From assembly GCA_028583685.1 (NCBI GenBank), contig JAMXIF010000043.1, forward strand, positions 5,061,146 to 5,125,145: a DNA stretch of 64,000 nucleotides, given 5' to 3'. Positions 24,963-36,259 of the stretch are shown here, piece by piece (position 1 is the first letter of the stretch; the number at the start of each line of letters is the position of its first letter). The notes beneath the pieces are model-generated. The model did no database searches. It saw nothing but the letters and a program-made list of their open reading frames with translations, and had not been told where the DNA came from. Origin of the DNA: Petaurus breviceps papuanus. Lineage: Eukaryota; Chordata; Mammalia; Diprotodontia; Petauridae. A program made the position numbers and the translations under genes.

Positions 24963-25110
24963 AAATGTTCTTGAACACTCAATTAATGAACCAACAATCA
25001 TTTATCAGGTACCTTCCATGTAGCAAGCACTATGCTATGTCCAGAGATGGAAAATTCAAAGTGAAATGGATCCTACACTCAAGGAACTTACATTCTAGAA
25101 ATAGTGCACA
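24963..25110 (+). repeat. Ancient interspersed repeat fragment
   Basis: TTTATCAGGTACCTTCCATG, CAAGCACTATGCTATGTCC and CTCAAGGAACTTACATTCTAG follow an old mammalian repeat layout also seen weakly near 4740. I cannot fix its family. Confidence 0.4.
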
Positions 25111-27446
25111 CAAAGAATCTTTAACTATACCAATTATGAATCTATTAGGTAAGGATTTCCACAAAGGTTGGTAAAATTCCTTTGTGTTTAATGGTTTCAC
25201 TTAGAAATTCATTAGCTTATTGAACAACTTCTATATTTGTGTCTACCCACATCCCTCTAAGGTATAGTGCCTGGTCTGACAAGACTTCGTTAGCCACATA
25301 ACATCAGAGGAGGCACGCTGAGAGCAACATGAAAGCACTTAACAGGTCTGCTCCCTAAAACTACACAAGACAGAACAATTTGATTCATCATTGCCCATGA
25401 ATATAAATAAAAAGATCCTAATCCACTTTATTCATTTTTCTTTTAATGAGAGTCAATATTATCTTTTGGTACCATATCTAAATATTCAGCCTTAAAATAA
25501 TCATCCTTTTCTGGATTGTCAAATACTGCCTCTTTCATTTAGCTTATGCAGGTTTATTCAGCCCACAGTAATTTCTGTCTTCTCTGATTTCCCACAACCC
25601 TACTCATTTTGGCATTTATTCACATAATATTTTTTTTTGTAATTTAATCATTCCACATATGTACCCCTCCCCATAAATCTTTCTAAGATCCTTGAGGACA
25701 GGGACTTTGTCTGATTATTTATCCTTCCAAAGCACTCAGCACAGAGATGGGCATATAACAACGCCTAAATATGGACTCATTGAATATGAATTGAATTGAA
25801 CTAATGGTCAGATGGAGGAGCTTCATGATGCCATTTGGTGGATAGAAATAGTAACAGCCAAAGAAATAGTTTTCCAGAAAACTATAACAGGATCATCTGT
25901 CATTTTGCTATAATACATTAGCTCTGATAAGCTCTGCCATTGAACAGGCACCAGGGAAAGTAGTCTTGTCTAAAATTATATGTATCACAGATAGACCCAT
26001 GTATGTATTTATACTCACCACTATATTATCCAATGGAGAGTGTCCAAATCAGAAGATAATGATTTAAAATAGTTTTATTTGCATTTTTTGACATGTAATA
26101 TGGAAGAAGCAGCAGAATCTTTATTTTACTGATTCTGTCTTGCTTAGGCTAATATTAAATGAGTTTTCATTCTTTTATCATGTAACAATTGATGGTGAGA
26201 TGCGGCCAGAGAGTAGTATACAAATAAGTCTCATAAATCCACCTCCTTTCCCCTATTCCCAAAGCCATGCACATACTGCTTTGCCTAGTTCCAGGAGATG
26301 TCAGATAGGGTTTTGAATGGTCAGAGAGGGTGTCAGGCCTAGGACACCCCAGTCTATTAGACTTCACCTCCTAAATTCTTGTCTCTCCTCCATTAGGAAA
26401 TCAAGTGAGAAGGGCTGCCAAGATCACACAGTTCCAAACTTGGAATTCTGTGAAGTGTGACAGTAAGGAAGGAACAGAGAGTAAGTCTTGAGGCTCAAGG
26501 GAGGAAAGAAGAGGTTGAATAAGAAATAAGAATGGGGTTTTTCCTACATTGAGTTTGATCTTATGAAAGTGCCTTGTTATTATGGGTGCTTGAGAGTATG
26601 AATGAGAAAAAAAGGGTCTGAGTTGTGATTGTGGCATGCTTGATTTTTAAAAGGCTCACAATATTATACTGCCTCATTATAATTATAGGTTAGGGCTAGA
26701 CAATAAAGACAGGACATTGTTAATCCAGTAGGAATAATGGTAGGTTTGGGAACTAAGTAAGCTCTTGGGATGAAGAAAGCAGTGTACCCAAGGGAAAAAG
26801 AACAAGGGTATAGATAAATGGTTATAGGTTAGGGGGAAAATAATTGAGAGAAATAGGGATCATATAGACACTGAATATTTGAGCAGGCAATGATAATCTG
26901 AGCAAGATGGAATGCTGAAATTTCAGGCATATACTGGATAATGACCATCCAAATTTTAATGCTGAAAAAGCAGAATTAGTTTCACTGGTCTAGTGGACCC
27001 TTAAATACTCAGCAATCTACAGGCAAACATGACTTTAGAAAAGTAAAACAATGTAGGAAGTAGAATATTTTCTTCAATCCAACAACAAAGGAGAGATTTT
27101 GATGTTGAAGTTGCTTGTGGTTTCAGTCTCAGGAACAGTCATGAATAAGCATTGTCTATCATCTGATTGCTGTTGAAGATAAATGCAAAGATATGGTTGG
27201 TTTGCTCTGTAATCAATAGAGGAAGAAGGAATATCTAGAGATCTTTAAAAGTTGTAATTGCTAAATACATCCACTTCCCCTTTATAGGTCTATAACAGTT
27301 ATATATACATATATGTGTGTATACACACATGTATACATACATATATACATATAATAATTTATATTATAATATATGTAATAACATATATGTGTAATAACAT
27401 GTGTATCCAATTTTTATTGGATAGGGAGCTAGACCTGGAGTCAATC
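25111..27446. other. Intergenic with an L2 3' end, otherwise unassigned
   Basis: An L2 3' end lies at about 25,560-25,800, plus strand: AAGATCCTTGAGGACAGGGA, AAGCACTCAGCACAGAGATG. The stretch 26,160-27,250 has purine-rich passages that may be an old LINE internal part, unnamed. A (TA)/(TG) microsatellite sits near 27,300-27,400. No gene. Confidence 0.5.
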
Positions 27447-27559
27447 AAATATAATCTGTTGTAATGAAACTGAGACAGATTTCACTACTACTGATGAGTA
27501 TGTCAATCGTATATCAGTAATTCAATGAGATCTTTTTCCAACTGAAATTGAAAACATCA
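27447..27559 (+). repeat. Direct repeat copy 1 (about 113 bp)
   Basis: It begins AAATATAATCTGTTGTAATG and ends GAAAACATCA. It matches 28,978-29,094 in the same orientation at roughly 85-90 percent by eye. I do not recognise it as a catalogued repeat. Confidence 0.7.
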
Positions 27560-27661
27560 TCCAGAAATAATTCTAAATGACCAAAGACCAAGAAATCATA
27601 TAGTCCAACCTGCATTCAAATCATAATTTGTTTCTAAAATAAATCCAACAAGTGGGCTTCC

Positions 27662-27822
27662 TGATCTTTTTTTTTTTTGCTTTTTGGAGGGCAACTGGGG
27701 TTAAGCAACTTGCCCAAGGTCACGTGGCTAGTTTTTGTGTTAAGTGTTTGAGGCCAGATTTGAAATCAGGTTCTCCTAACTCCAGGGATGGTGCTCTATT
27801 CATTGAGCCACCTAGGCACCCC
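27662..27822 (-). repeat. WSINE-type SINE
   Basis: Minus-strand copy with the head AGGTGGCTCAATGAATAGAG near 27,815 and CAAGTTGCTTAACCCCAGTT before an A-tail (T-run at 27,669). Flanks TTCCTGATCTTTT and TTCCTGACTTTTC look like a target-site duplication. Confidence 0.8.
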
Positions 27823-27869
27823 TTTCCTGACTTTTCTTAAGGCCCCCTAGGTAAAACAAGAATATTTTG

Positions 27870-28075
27870 GGATGTGTGATTTAGCACCAAAAGTGACTTT
27901 ACAGCCTATTGAGTTTAACTCTGTCCTCTCATTTTGCAGATGAGGAAACTGAGGCACAAAGAAGTCTCTCCTCTCATTTTGCAGATGAGGAAACTGAGGC
28001 ACAAAGAAGTTAAGTGACTTACTTAGATTCACACTGTCTTCTAATTAACTGGTTCCTCACACTCAGAACTTCTAA
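27870..28075 (+). repeat. MIR-type SINE with a 45-bp internal tandem duplication
   Basis: The MIR core TTTTGCAGATGAGGAAACTG with AGGCACAAAGAAGT appears twice, at 27,924-27,968 and 27,969-28,013. The units are identical or nearly so. It continues as TTAAGTGACTTACTTAGATT. Confidence 0.7.
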
Positions 28076-28319
28076 CCTAAAAAGGTTCAGGCCAAAGAAA
28101 TCTTCATCTCTCTCCAGGCTGCGCTATTGTGCTCATATTCACTGGGTTTTCTCTACCATGCCATAGAATCTTCTTGACCCTGGAAATTCACTCTACCTTT
28201 GGGCCACTTCTTTCATTAGAAGTACCCACTGTAAACTCAAAGGATTATGGATTTAAATGTTGTAAACTAAAAGTAAATAAATACATTTTTTAAAGTACTC
28301 ACTTTACTTTTGACCTTAT

Positions 28320-28560
28320 TATCTGATCTCTGCTTCCTCCCCAAACCCACAATTTAAGAAACTTCAGGTCAAAGAATGTACTACTGTTTTATCACCACAA
28401 GACAAGCTTTACTTTGTTCCTTTACCCCCTTTCACGACCCTTTTACATATTACTTTCTCCATTAGAATATAAGTTCCATGAAGGTAAAGAACACATTTCT
28501 TTCTTATTGTATTTGTATCACAATTATTTAGTACAACATCAGGCTTAAGAAATACTGTTC
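28320..28560 (+). repeat. L2 LINE 3' fragment
   Basis: It contains TTAGAATATAAGTTCCATGA and AGGTAAAGAACACATTTCTTT (consensus gaatgtaagctccatgaggg and cagggactttgtc). Degraded. Confidence 0.5.
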
Positions 28561-28977
28561 ACAGACTGAGTAGTAAGAAGTGCAATTAGAACCTAGGTAC
28601 TCTGTCTCCGAGTTCAATACACTATTTCCTATGTTAATAGCATTCTTTCCATTAAAAACAAACAAACAAACAAAAAACACACCAAATCATTTCATATGTG
28701 AGGTAAAGATTTATACTGTGACAATACTAAAGGCATATGTAGATAAGCACATTCTAAGGAAGGAGAGAAAGAACTAGAATAATTTATTCCACAAATTTCC
28801 TGATGAAATGACTTTTAAGTGTTCACTGGAGAAGAGCTCTTTAAAGTGACAATAATATTTAGGTTTTTGTAACTCTCTACATTTCCCTTTTTGAAATATA
28901 TATATAATGAGGAATTTGTAGTATTGCAAAGATAATCAAAGGGATTACCATTCATTTTCAAAGGCAAGAGTGGACAA

Positions 28978-29094
28978 AAAATATAATCTGTTGTAATGAA
29001 ACTAATGAAACAGATTTCACTACTACTGATGAGTATATTGATCATATATAAGTAATTCAATGAGATCTCTTTCCAATTGAAAGTGAAAACATCA
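28978..29094 (+). repeat. Direct repeat copy 2 (about 117 bp)
   Basis: Partner of 27,447-27,559. It shares TAATCTGTTGTAATGAAACT, ATTTCACTACTACTGATGAG and GTAATTCAATGAGATCT, with small indels and substitutions. Confidence 0.7.
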
Positions 29095-29561
29095 AGCAGG
29101 ACATGAACATATTATTAGCAATAATACTAGGTTTTATAAAAACCAATGATCCTATGAACCATATTCTTAACTTTAGACATAGATCACACTTAGCCCCAGA
29201 CCATTAAAATGTACAAATTGAAGTTATCTTTGAAAAATTCAATTAGTTTTAAAATAATATAACAAAAATTGTCATTAATTATAAAGTATTTTAAAAATCA
29301 TAATTTTGTTTTAACAATATGTTTGTTCTAGAACATCTACTAATACATCATATTACAAGAAGACTCCAGGTAAATTATAGACTATATATAACTATATGTA
29401 TATATAAAACTACATCTATATGAAACTATGTAACTATAAATTTATGTATTTCTGTACATGTATGTATGTGTACATATGCATGTATGCATACAAATGTTTA
29501 TATATGTGTATGAGGTGTGTGTGGATAGAGAGATAGATAAGTAGATAGACTGACAGATAGG

Positions 29562-29562
<1 letters not shown>
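29095..29562. other. Intergenic, AT-rich
   Basis: Nothing recognised apart from runs of TATA and TGTA near 29,380-29,510. Confidence 0.5.
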
Positions 29563-29608
<46 letters not shown>

Positions 29609-29618
29609 NNNNNNNNNN

Positions 29619-29664
<46 letters not shown>
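29563..29664. repeat. (GATA)n array with a 10-N assembly gap
   Basis: Perfect GATA units on both sides of ten N bases at 29,609-29,618. The gap size is likely a placeholder, so true array length is unknown. Confidence 0.95.
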
Positions 29665-29665
<1 letters not shown>

Positions 29666-29683
29666 CGGTACTATTCAACATTC

Positions 29684-29930
29684 AAGAGAGCTAGATGGCT
29701 CATTGGATAAGGAGTAAGTGGCCTGGAGTCAGGAATACCTGAGTTCAAATACAGATTTACACCTTGTGTGACCCTGGAAAGGTTACTCAATCTCTGTTTA
29801 CTTTAATCCATTGAGGAAGGAAGGGCAATCCACTACAGTATTTCTGCCAAGACAATCCCATGGGCAGTATAATCCACCTGGTCACAGAGTCAGACATGCA
29901 TGAAAAAATCAGCAACAACAACAACCACCA
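29684..29930 (+). repeat. Mar1-type CORE-SINE
   Basis: It runs from AGAGCTAGATGGCTCATTGG through TGGAGTCAGGAATACCTGAG and GTGTGACCCTGGAAAGG to the Mar1 tail (CACAGAGTCAGACATGCATG) and (CAA)n end. Confidence 0.8.
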
Positions 29931-30031
29931 TCCTATTGGTCTAAGATAGCAAACAGACATTCAAACTGCATTTTATTTCTATCAACATACATTTTAATAC
30001 TGTGCTAAATTTGGTCAAAATCTTTCAACTC

Positions 30032-30197
30032 AGGGCAGTTAGGTGGCACAGTGAATAGAGCACTGGCCCTAGAGTCAGGAGGACCAGAGTTCAAATCCTA
30101 CCTCAGACAGTTAATACTTACTAGCCATGGGACCTTGGGCAAGTCACTTAAACCCAATTGCCCTAACTCCAGGGCAGAAAGCTCCAAAGAGCAAAAT
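30032..30197 (+). repeat. WSINE-type SINE with 15-bp target duplication
   Basis: It begins AGGGCAGTTAGGTGGCACAG. The B-box-like part is AGAGTTCAAATCCTACC, and AGTCACTTAAACCCAATTGC follows. Flanking AAAATCTTTCAACTC at 30,017-30,031 and 30,198-30,212 is a perfect 15-bp target-site duplication, so this is a fairly young insertion. Confidence 0.9.
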
Positions 30198-30212
30198 AAA
30201 ATCTTTCAACTC

Positions 30213-30489
30213 TTTAAAAGGTATTATGGAAATATTGATTTTGTCTGTATAACCTTTTCAGTCTCCTTCAAATCTTTCTCTCTAATTCATTTTGCCATCA
30301 CCATGTTTTATCTCTTCTTTATTACAACTGTTAGGCTAATGCAATAACATCTTCTTTATTCTGGACACTATACCCCTATCAAGATTTCTAAGGATATTAC
30401 TATTTATTAATATTGTTTTATTTGGGCAAGTCAAACTCTTCAATTTTATTGTATTTTCAATTCAGGAAATGCTGATTTTGTTAAACAAA
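30213..30489. other. Intergenic, nothing recognised
   Basis: AT-rich sequence without a gene or clear repeat. Confidence 0.4.
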
Positions 30490-30700
30490 GAATGTATTTA
30501 CTCTTTGTAAAATTTTTGTGTCTTTTTTCTTTTAAATTTGTTTGCAATATTCTGCTCCAAAAGTTTTTGAATTCCAAATTTTCTCCTGCTCTCTCTCCTA
30601 CCCCCTCCCTTTGTAAGTGTTTTTTGTTTGTTTGTTTGTTTTCAGGTTCAAATACACTTACTTCCACCACCCACTTTCCCACCCATTGAAAAGGTCACAA
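30490..30700 (-). repeat. L1 3' terminus, truncated
   Basis: The minus strand reads as an L1 3' UTR end: AGAAAATTTGGAATTCAAAA and TTGCAAACAAATTTAAAAG, with a (CAAA)n run at 30,622-30,645. It is a different L1 subfamily from the ones after 43 kb. Confidence 0.5.
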
Positions 30701-30984
30701 ATATGTTGCACATTATATACCTGAAATGAAGAAAAATATATTTCTACCTTAGGAATATTGAAGGGAAAAAAACAAAGAGTTAAAAATATGCTCCAATTAG
30801 CACTCAGAGTCGATCAATTCTCTATCTGGAGGTAAATATTAATTTTCACCCTGAGTGCATTGAAATTGTCATGGACAATTGTATTGATTATAATTTATAT
30901 TTTCACAGTTTATTATCATTATAATATTATTATTACTGTGTATATTGAAGAATATATTTCCTATACAAGGTTCTGTTTATATTG

Positions 30985-31470
30985 TTGTGTTATGGTAATG
31001 GGAACTTGAAGATCTTCCCTGCCCTTAAGAGGCCAAATGTGATCACATGGAGTCTGTTGTGGGAGGGCCTTAAAGAAAGGTTGGAAGAGGAAGGATGGAG
31101 CAGGAAGAAACAGATCAGAGAATGAGCAAAGCTGGAAGCAGGAAGACTTGAGGCAGAGCAGCTAGTGTAAGTGATAGATGGGTATTTTTTGTTTAAGGGA
31201 GCCTATTGTATTTTGAAGCCCTGATGGAGGGAATGCTTCCAGATTTAGTTGATTGCTGTAATGGTAATGTGTACCAACTTCATTATTGTTATGATGAATC
31301 TGGCTTTCTGGTGTTGGGATTTGGATTTCTGGTGTTTGAATAAATGTTTTGATTCTGTCTTCAATTATAGAGTCTGTTATATTTTGTGATTCAGACCTAT
31401 GCCAGAATATTTATAGCCTCCATGGGCACTGTGAATATTACTTTGGCAATTATGCCTATAAAGTAATTTT
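30985..31470 (+). mobile_element. Possible solo LTR
   Basis: The block begins near TGTTGTGTTATGG and ends near ACTTTGGCA. It is G-rich and unlike its flanks, and carries an AATAAA at 31,339 followed by a T/GT-rich tract as in an LTR R-U5 region. No flanking duplication is clear. Edges and family are uncertain; if real, it is a fossil. Confidence 0.35.
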
Positions 31471-31851
31471 TTTTATTTTGCTTATTGTTGACAATTGTTA
31501 ATGTCTTTTTTATACAGAATGCTTGAACTGTGTATTATTAATAAATGGTATTTGTATTGAATTTGCTGAACTTAATTTAATTTGTGAGCATCTAAAATTA
31601 AAGCAATGACAAGGGAGACATGTATCAAGCATGTCATGGTACACTAAATCTACATTTTTGTTTTTTCACCAGGATCACCATACTTCAAAATTGTACAGGT
31701 ATAGAAAACAGAAGGAAAAATGAAATTGATTAATACTGCCTTCACTCTATTATCCTTTCTCACCACTATATAAATTCTAATCAGGGGTTATATATCTCTT
31801 TATTCTTCTTACATTCAACATAGCTTTAATATACAAATATATACATATGCC

Positions 31852-31909
<58 letters not shown>

Positions 31910-31984
31910 ATCAATACCCCCTTTTCTCCTTAGCTTTCATTACAAGTTCTGTTGAAGTAGAAACCTGTATTCAGAGAGAGGATG
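31471..31984. other. Intergenic with (CA)n microsatellite
   Basis: A (CA)n-(TA)n array occupies about 31,853-31,908. Nothing else recognised. Confidence 0.55.
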
Positions 31985-32811
31985 CCTCTGGAAATATGGC
32001 AGAGTAGTTGAGAAAATTCCAAGTTCTGCAGATTTCCCCCCCAACAAATAAGACCAAATAGCACCTTAGGGCAAATGTAGAGTGGTTTAAAAAAGAGTAG
32101 AAGAAGAACAGTAGGCTTCCTGGGATAACCAGAGAAGGACTCAGGTTTGGTCCCTATGAAGTATAAACACCTCCAGGCTATTACCACTAAAACAGGAAGA
32201 GGTGAGCCTTGGGATTAGCTGGGTTGGGAGGAAGCTTCTGCCCCAGCCACAGGCATTTTCACATTCTGGACAGTGTACAGAGTTGGATATCTAAGCAGAA
32301 GAATATTAAGGAAACCTCTACTGATAAGGGATACCAGGCCCAACTGTGCTGCAAAAAGAATGCCCTGGGTGTGAATTAGCCAGCACACACCCCTGGTGAG
32401 TGCAAAAGCACTGTGGCATAGACTCTGCTGGCTGTGGGCACCTATAGGAGAGCTAAGTTTCTGATTTCGGTTCTAAGCCAGTGGTGAGAACTGAAGGAGT
32501 ATCTAAGGCAAGAGTCACCATCCTCCATATTCCAGGAATAGTGGTGATTACTACAATATTTTTTAAAAGTAAGCAGGCAAAAGAGAAATAATTCAACCAT
32601 AGAGTTGATATATAAAATAGAGTTTACTATGGGGATAGAGAAGACTGATGTTCATCTTCAAAAGGGAATACTGATGCAAAACAAAACTTTTCTACCCAAA
32701 AGCTTAACATTGAGTGGTCACCTGTCTGAAAAGAATTCATAGAATAACTAATAAAAGTACTTTAAAAATCAAATGAGGTAGATTGAGGAAAATTTTTATT
32801 CTTTTTTATTT

Positions 32812-32977
32812 TTATTTTTTGCCTTTGGGAAGGGGGAAAAGCCAGGACAATTGGGGTTAAGTGACTTTCCCAAGGTCACATGGCTAGTAAATGTGAAGTA
32901 TCAGAGGTTGGATTTGAACTCAGGTTCCCCTGGCTCCATGGCCAGTGCTCTATTCACTATGCAGCCTAGCTGTCCCT
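32812..32977 (-). repeat. WSINE-type SINE nested in the older L1-type element
   Basis: Minus-strand copy with GGTTCGAG-like head in reverse near 32,960 (TAGGCTGCATAGTGAATAGA), then GTTCAAATCCAACCTC and AAGTCACTTAACCCCAATTG. Confidence 0.8.
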
Positions 32978-33087
32978 TGAGTAATTTTTTTTTTAAATAT
33001 AAGAACAATATGAGAAATACAAGAATATTATGTATTACCCAACTGGAAAAGCATATCCAAAATCCTAAATAAGAAAATAACTCCTTA

Positions 33088-33245
33088 ACAGCAGCCAGGT
33101 TACTTACTCAGCGAGTAAGAGCAGCGTCTCCAGTGGCAGCATGATCTGGAGATCGAATCCAGGCTCAGACATAGCACCCACCCAGAAACACCTGGCCATG
33201 TAACCTTGAGCAAGTTACTTAACCCCAATTGCTTAAAAAAAAAGA
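33088..33245 (+). repeat. tRNA-headed SINE variant
   Basis: The head AGCCAGGTTACTTACTCAGC with GCGAGTAAGAGCAG resembles a Pol III A-box. The passage AGATCGAATCCAGG resembles a B-box. It ends GAGCAAGTTACTTAACCCCA ATTGC with an A-rich tail. The middle (CCACCCAGAAACACCTGG) differs from WSINE. A second copy lies at 53,688-53,845 in reverse. Confidence 0.7.
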
Positions 33246-33826
33246 AAAGAAAATGATTTCTTGAAAATTAGAATTGGGCAAGTTAGTCAGCAAAGTTATG
33301 ATATCAAAAAAGAGTAAAAGAAAATATAAAAAATGAAAAAATAGAAGAGATTGTGAAACATCTCATAAGAAAAACAACTGATTTGGAGAATAGATCAAGA
33401 AGAGAAAACATAAGAATATTCAGTCTACCTGAAAACTACAATAAAAACAACAAAAAGAATCTTAATACAATAATATAATAAATAATTAAAGAAAATTGTC
33501 CTGAAATGTTAGGACAAAAGAGAAAGTAGAAGTAAAAAATAAGCCAACAATCACCACCTGAAAGAGACCCTATGGGGAAAACTTACAGGAATATCATGAT
33601 TAAATTCTGAAACCCCAATCTCAAGGAGAAAATATTACAAGCAATAAGAAAAAAAAAAACGTTCACATATGGCAGAGCCACAGTTAGAATCACATTTGAC
33701 CTAGCAGCAGTGAAACGAAAAGACCACAGGTCTGTATATCTAAGAGCAAAGAAAATGTGGTTGAGGCTGAAAATATTATGCCTAGCAAAGTTAAGTATAA
33801 TCCTGCATGCATGAATGCATGTGCAT

Positions 33827-33871
<45 letters not shown>
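33827..33871. repeat. (CA)n microsatellite
   Basis: About 22 CA units following TGCATGCATG-type sequence. Confidence 0.95.
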
Positions 33872-34072
33872 AACAGATTTTCAATGAATTTCTAGACATT
33901 GAGAATTTTGTTTCAAAAGGACCTGAACTCAATAGAAAATTTGAGATACAATATCCAAGAGAAGTATAAGGTAAACATTGAAGAACCAATTATGAGGAAC
34001 ACAAGAAGGAGATAATGCTTACTTTTTATAGAAGGAAATCAAAACCATATGTCTAAGACTGTAATTAGGGTG

Positions 34073-34236
34073 GCTTGGTAGTGCAGGGAATAGAGCACCA
34101 GCCCTGGAGTCAGGAGGACCTGAGTTCAAATCTGGCCTCAGACCCTTAACACCTACTAGCCATATGACCTTGAGCAAGTCACTTAATCTCAATTGCCCTG
34201 CCCTCACCCCTCCAAAAAAAAAAAAAAAAGAAAAAG
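34073..34236 (+). repeat. WSINE-type SINE with flanking duplication
   Basis: It starts GTGGCTTGGTAGTGCAGGG and holds CTGGAGTCAGGAGGACCTG, AGTCACTTAATCTCAATTGC and a 16-A tail. Flanks CTAAGACTGTAATT and CTAAGATTGTAATT form a 14-bp target duplication with one change. Confidence 0.88.
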
Positions 34237-34337
34237 AAATTTAAAAAACCACTAAGATTGTAATTCATAATTGGGTAAGGCTGAGTATAATGTGATTCTA
34301 AAAAGTAATACCACCTAGGAAAAGGTAAAAAAAAAAT

Positions 34338-36129
34338 CTTTTTTTTTCCAATTTAGTTATTTTTTTTAGTTTTCAACATTCATTTCACAAGATTTTGAAT
34401 TACAAATTTTTCTCCCTGTCTCTCCCATACCCCCTACCCCAAAATAGCATGTCTACTCAATACCCCTTCCCCCAATCTGTTCTCTCTTTTATCTTCCCCC
34501 ATTCCCTCCCAACTTTCTAGTAAGGCAAGATGGATTTCTATACTCCAGTGCCAGTATATCTTATTTCCCAGTTGCATGCAACATACATTAACATATGTTT
34601 TTTGAAACTTTGAATTCCAGAGTCTTTCCCTTCTTCCCTCCTCACCCACCCTCACTGGGAAGAAAAGCAATTCAACATAGGTTGTACATGTGTAGTTACA
34701 CAAAACATTTCCATAGTAGTTACATTGTGAAAGACTATATTTCCCTCCATCCTATTCTGCCCCCCACTTATTCTATTTTCTACTTTGATCCTGTCACTTT
34801 TCAAAAGTGTTTGCTTCTAACTAACATCTTCCCCAATCTGCCCTACCTTCTTTAACCCCCTCTTCCCCCCTGATTTCCTGTAGTGTAAGATTTCCAATTT
34901 AATGTGTATGTTATCCCCTCCTTAAGCCAAATTAAATGAGAGTAAGGTTGACCCATTCCCTTTCAACTTCCTGCTCTTCCCCTCCATTGTAACTGTGTTC
35001 CGTTGCCTCTTTTATATGAAATAATTTACCCTAATCTATCTCTCCCTTTCTTCTCCCAATATGTTCCTCCTTCACATATTAATTTATTTTTAGATATCAT
35101 CCCTTCATATTCAACCCATCCTGTGCCCTTTATCTATGTATACATGTAGACACCTATGCACACACTCACATATATATGTGTATACACATACACCCTCCTA
35201 TAAATATATGTATATATTCCCTTCAACTATATTCATATTGAGAGAAGTATTATGAGTTAAAATTAGTCCTTTTTACAAATAGGAATGTAGATAGTTTAAC
35301 TTTAATAAGTTCCTTATGATTTTATTTTCCTCTTTATATTCTCATGCTTCTCTTACTTCATGTAATTGAAAGTCAAATTTTCTATTCAGCTCTGTTTTTT
35401 TTTCATCAAGAATGCCTGAAAGTGCTCTATTTCATTGAGTTACTGTATTTTCCCCTAAAGCTTTCTACTCAGTTTTGCTGGGTTGGTGATTCTTGGTTTT
35501 AATCCTAGCTCCTTTGACCTCTGGAGTGTCACATTCCAAGCCCTTTGATCCTTTAATGTAGAACCTGCTAGATTTTGTGTTATCCTGATTGTGTTTCCAC
35601 AATACTATAATTGTTCCTTCCTGGCTGCTTGCAATATTTTCTCCTTGACCTGGGAACTCTGGAATTTGGCTATGATACTCCTAGGAGTTTTCTTTTGGGG
35701 ATCTTTTCCAAGAGGTGATCAGTGAATTCTTTCAATTTCTATTTTGCCCTCTGGTTCTAGAATACCAGAGCAATTTTTGCTCTGGAGAATTTCTTGAAGG
35801 ATGATTTTCTAGGTTATTTTTTTGATCATGGCTTTAAGGTAGTCAAATTGTTTTTAAATTTTCTCTCCTGGACCTATTTTCCAGGTTAGTAGTTTTTCCA
35901 ATGATATATTTCACATTGCCTTCTATTTTTTCATCTGTTTGGATCTGTTTTATAGTATCTTGGTTTATCATAACGTCATTAAGTTCCAATATAATTTTGA
36001 AGGAATTATTCTCTTCAGTGAGTTTTTGAAATTCCTTTTCCATCTAGCAAATTCTACTTCTTAAGGCATTCTTCTCCTCATTGGCTTTTTGGACCTCTTT
36101 TGCTAGTTGAGTTAGTCTACTTTTTTTTT
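34338..36129 (-). mobile_element. HAL1-type element B1 (5'-truncated)
   Basis: Minus strand. The 5' edge is within ORF1 near 36,129. The ORF1 coiled-coil and RNA-binding part is readable at 36,043-35,843 (EFQKLTEENNSFKIILELND; GKTTNLENRSRREN). The C-terminal part runs down to about 35,290. A short (CA)/(TA) block lies near 35,155-35,215, then the purine-rich tail and the A-tail at 34,338. No ORF2. It faces copy B2 head to head. Confidence 0.78.
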
Positions 36130-36259
36130 GATTGGATAAAAAGGACTGCAGCTTTAATTGTAGGCCTCAGTGCAATTAAAAAAAAATAAATACTGTAATC
36201 AATTTCAGGACCTTACATGTGAATAGGGGCCAATAATTTTTGTTTTATAGACCAGGTTT
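36130..36259. other. Spacer between the inverted HAL1 copies
   Basis: About 130 bp of AT-rich sequence with no recognised origin. Neither HAL1 arm can be read into it. Confidence 0.5.

Larger units (their letters stand above)
31985..34060 (+). mobile_element. Older L1 or HAL1 copy with ORF1, nested SINEs
   Basis: The 5' UTR-like start CTGGAAATATGGCAGAGTAG resembles the L1 start gccaagatggcagag. At 33,340-33,420 the ORF1 RNA-binding part can be read (IVKHLIRKTTDLENRSRRE). The C-terminal part extends to about 33,960, with a (CA)n array at 33,827-33,871 inside or beside it. Two SINEs (32,812-32,977 and 33,088-33,245) lie in it. Many stops break the frame. No ORF2 was seen, so this could be an older half-L1 or only a fragment. 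It differs clearly from the five younger copies. Confidence 0.55.
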
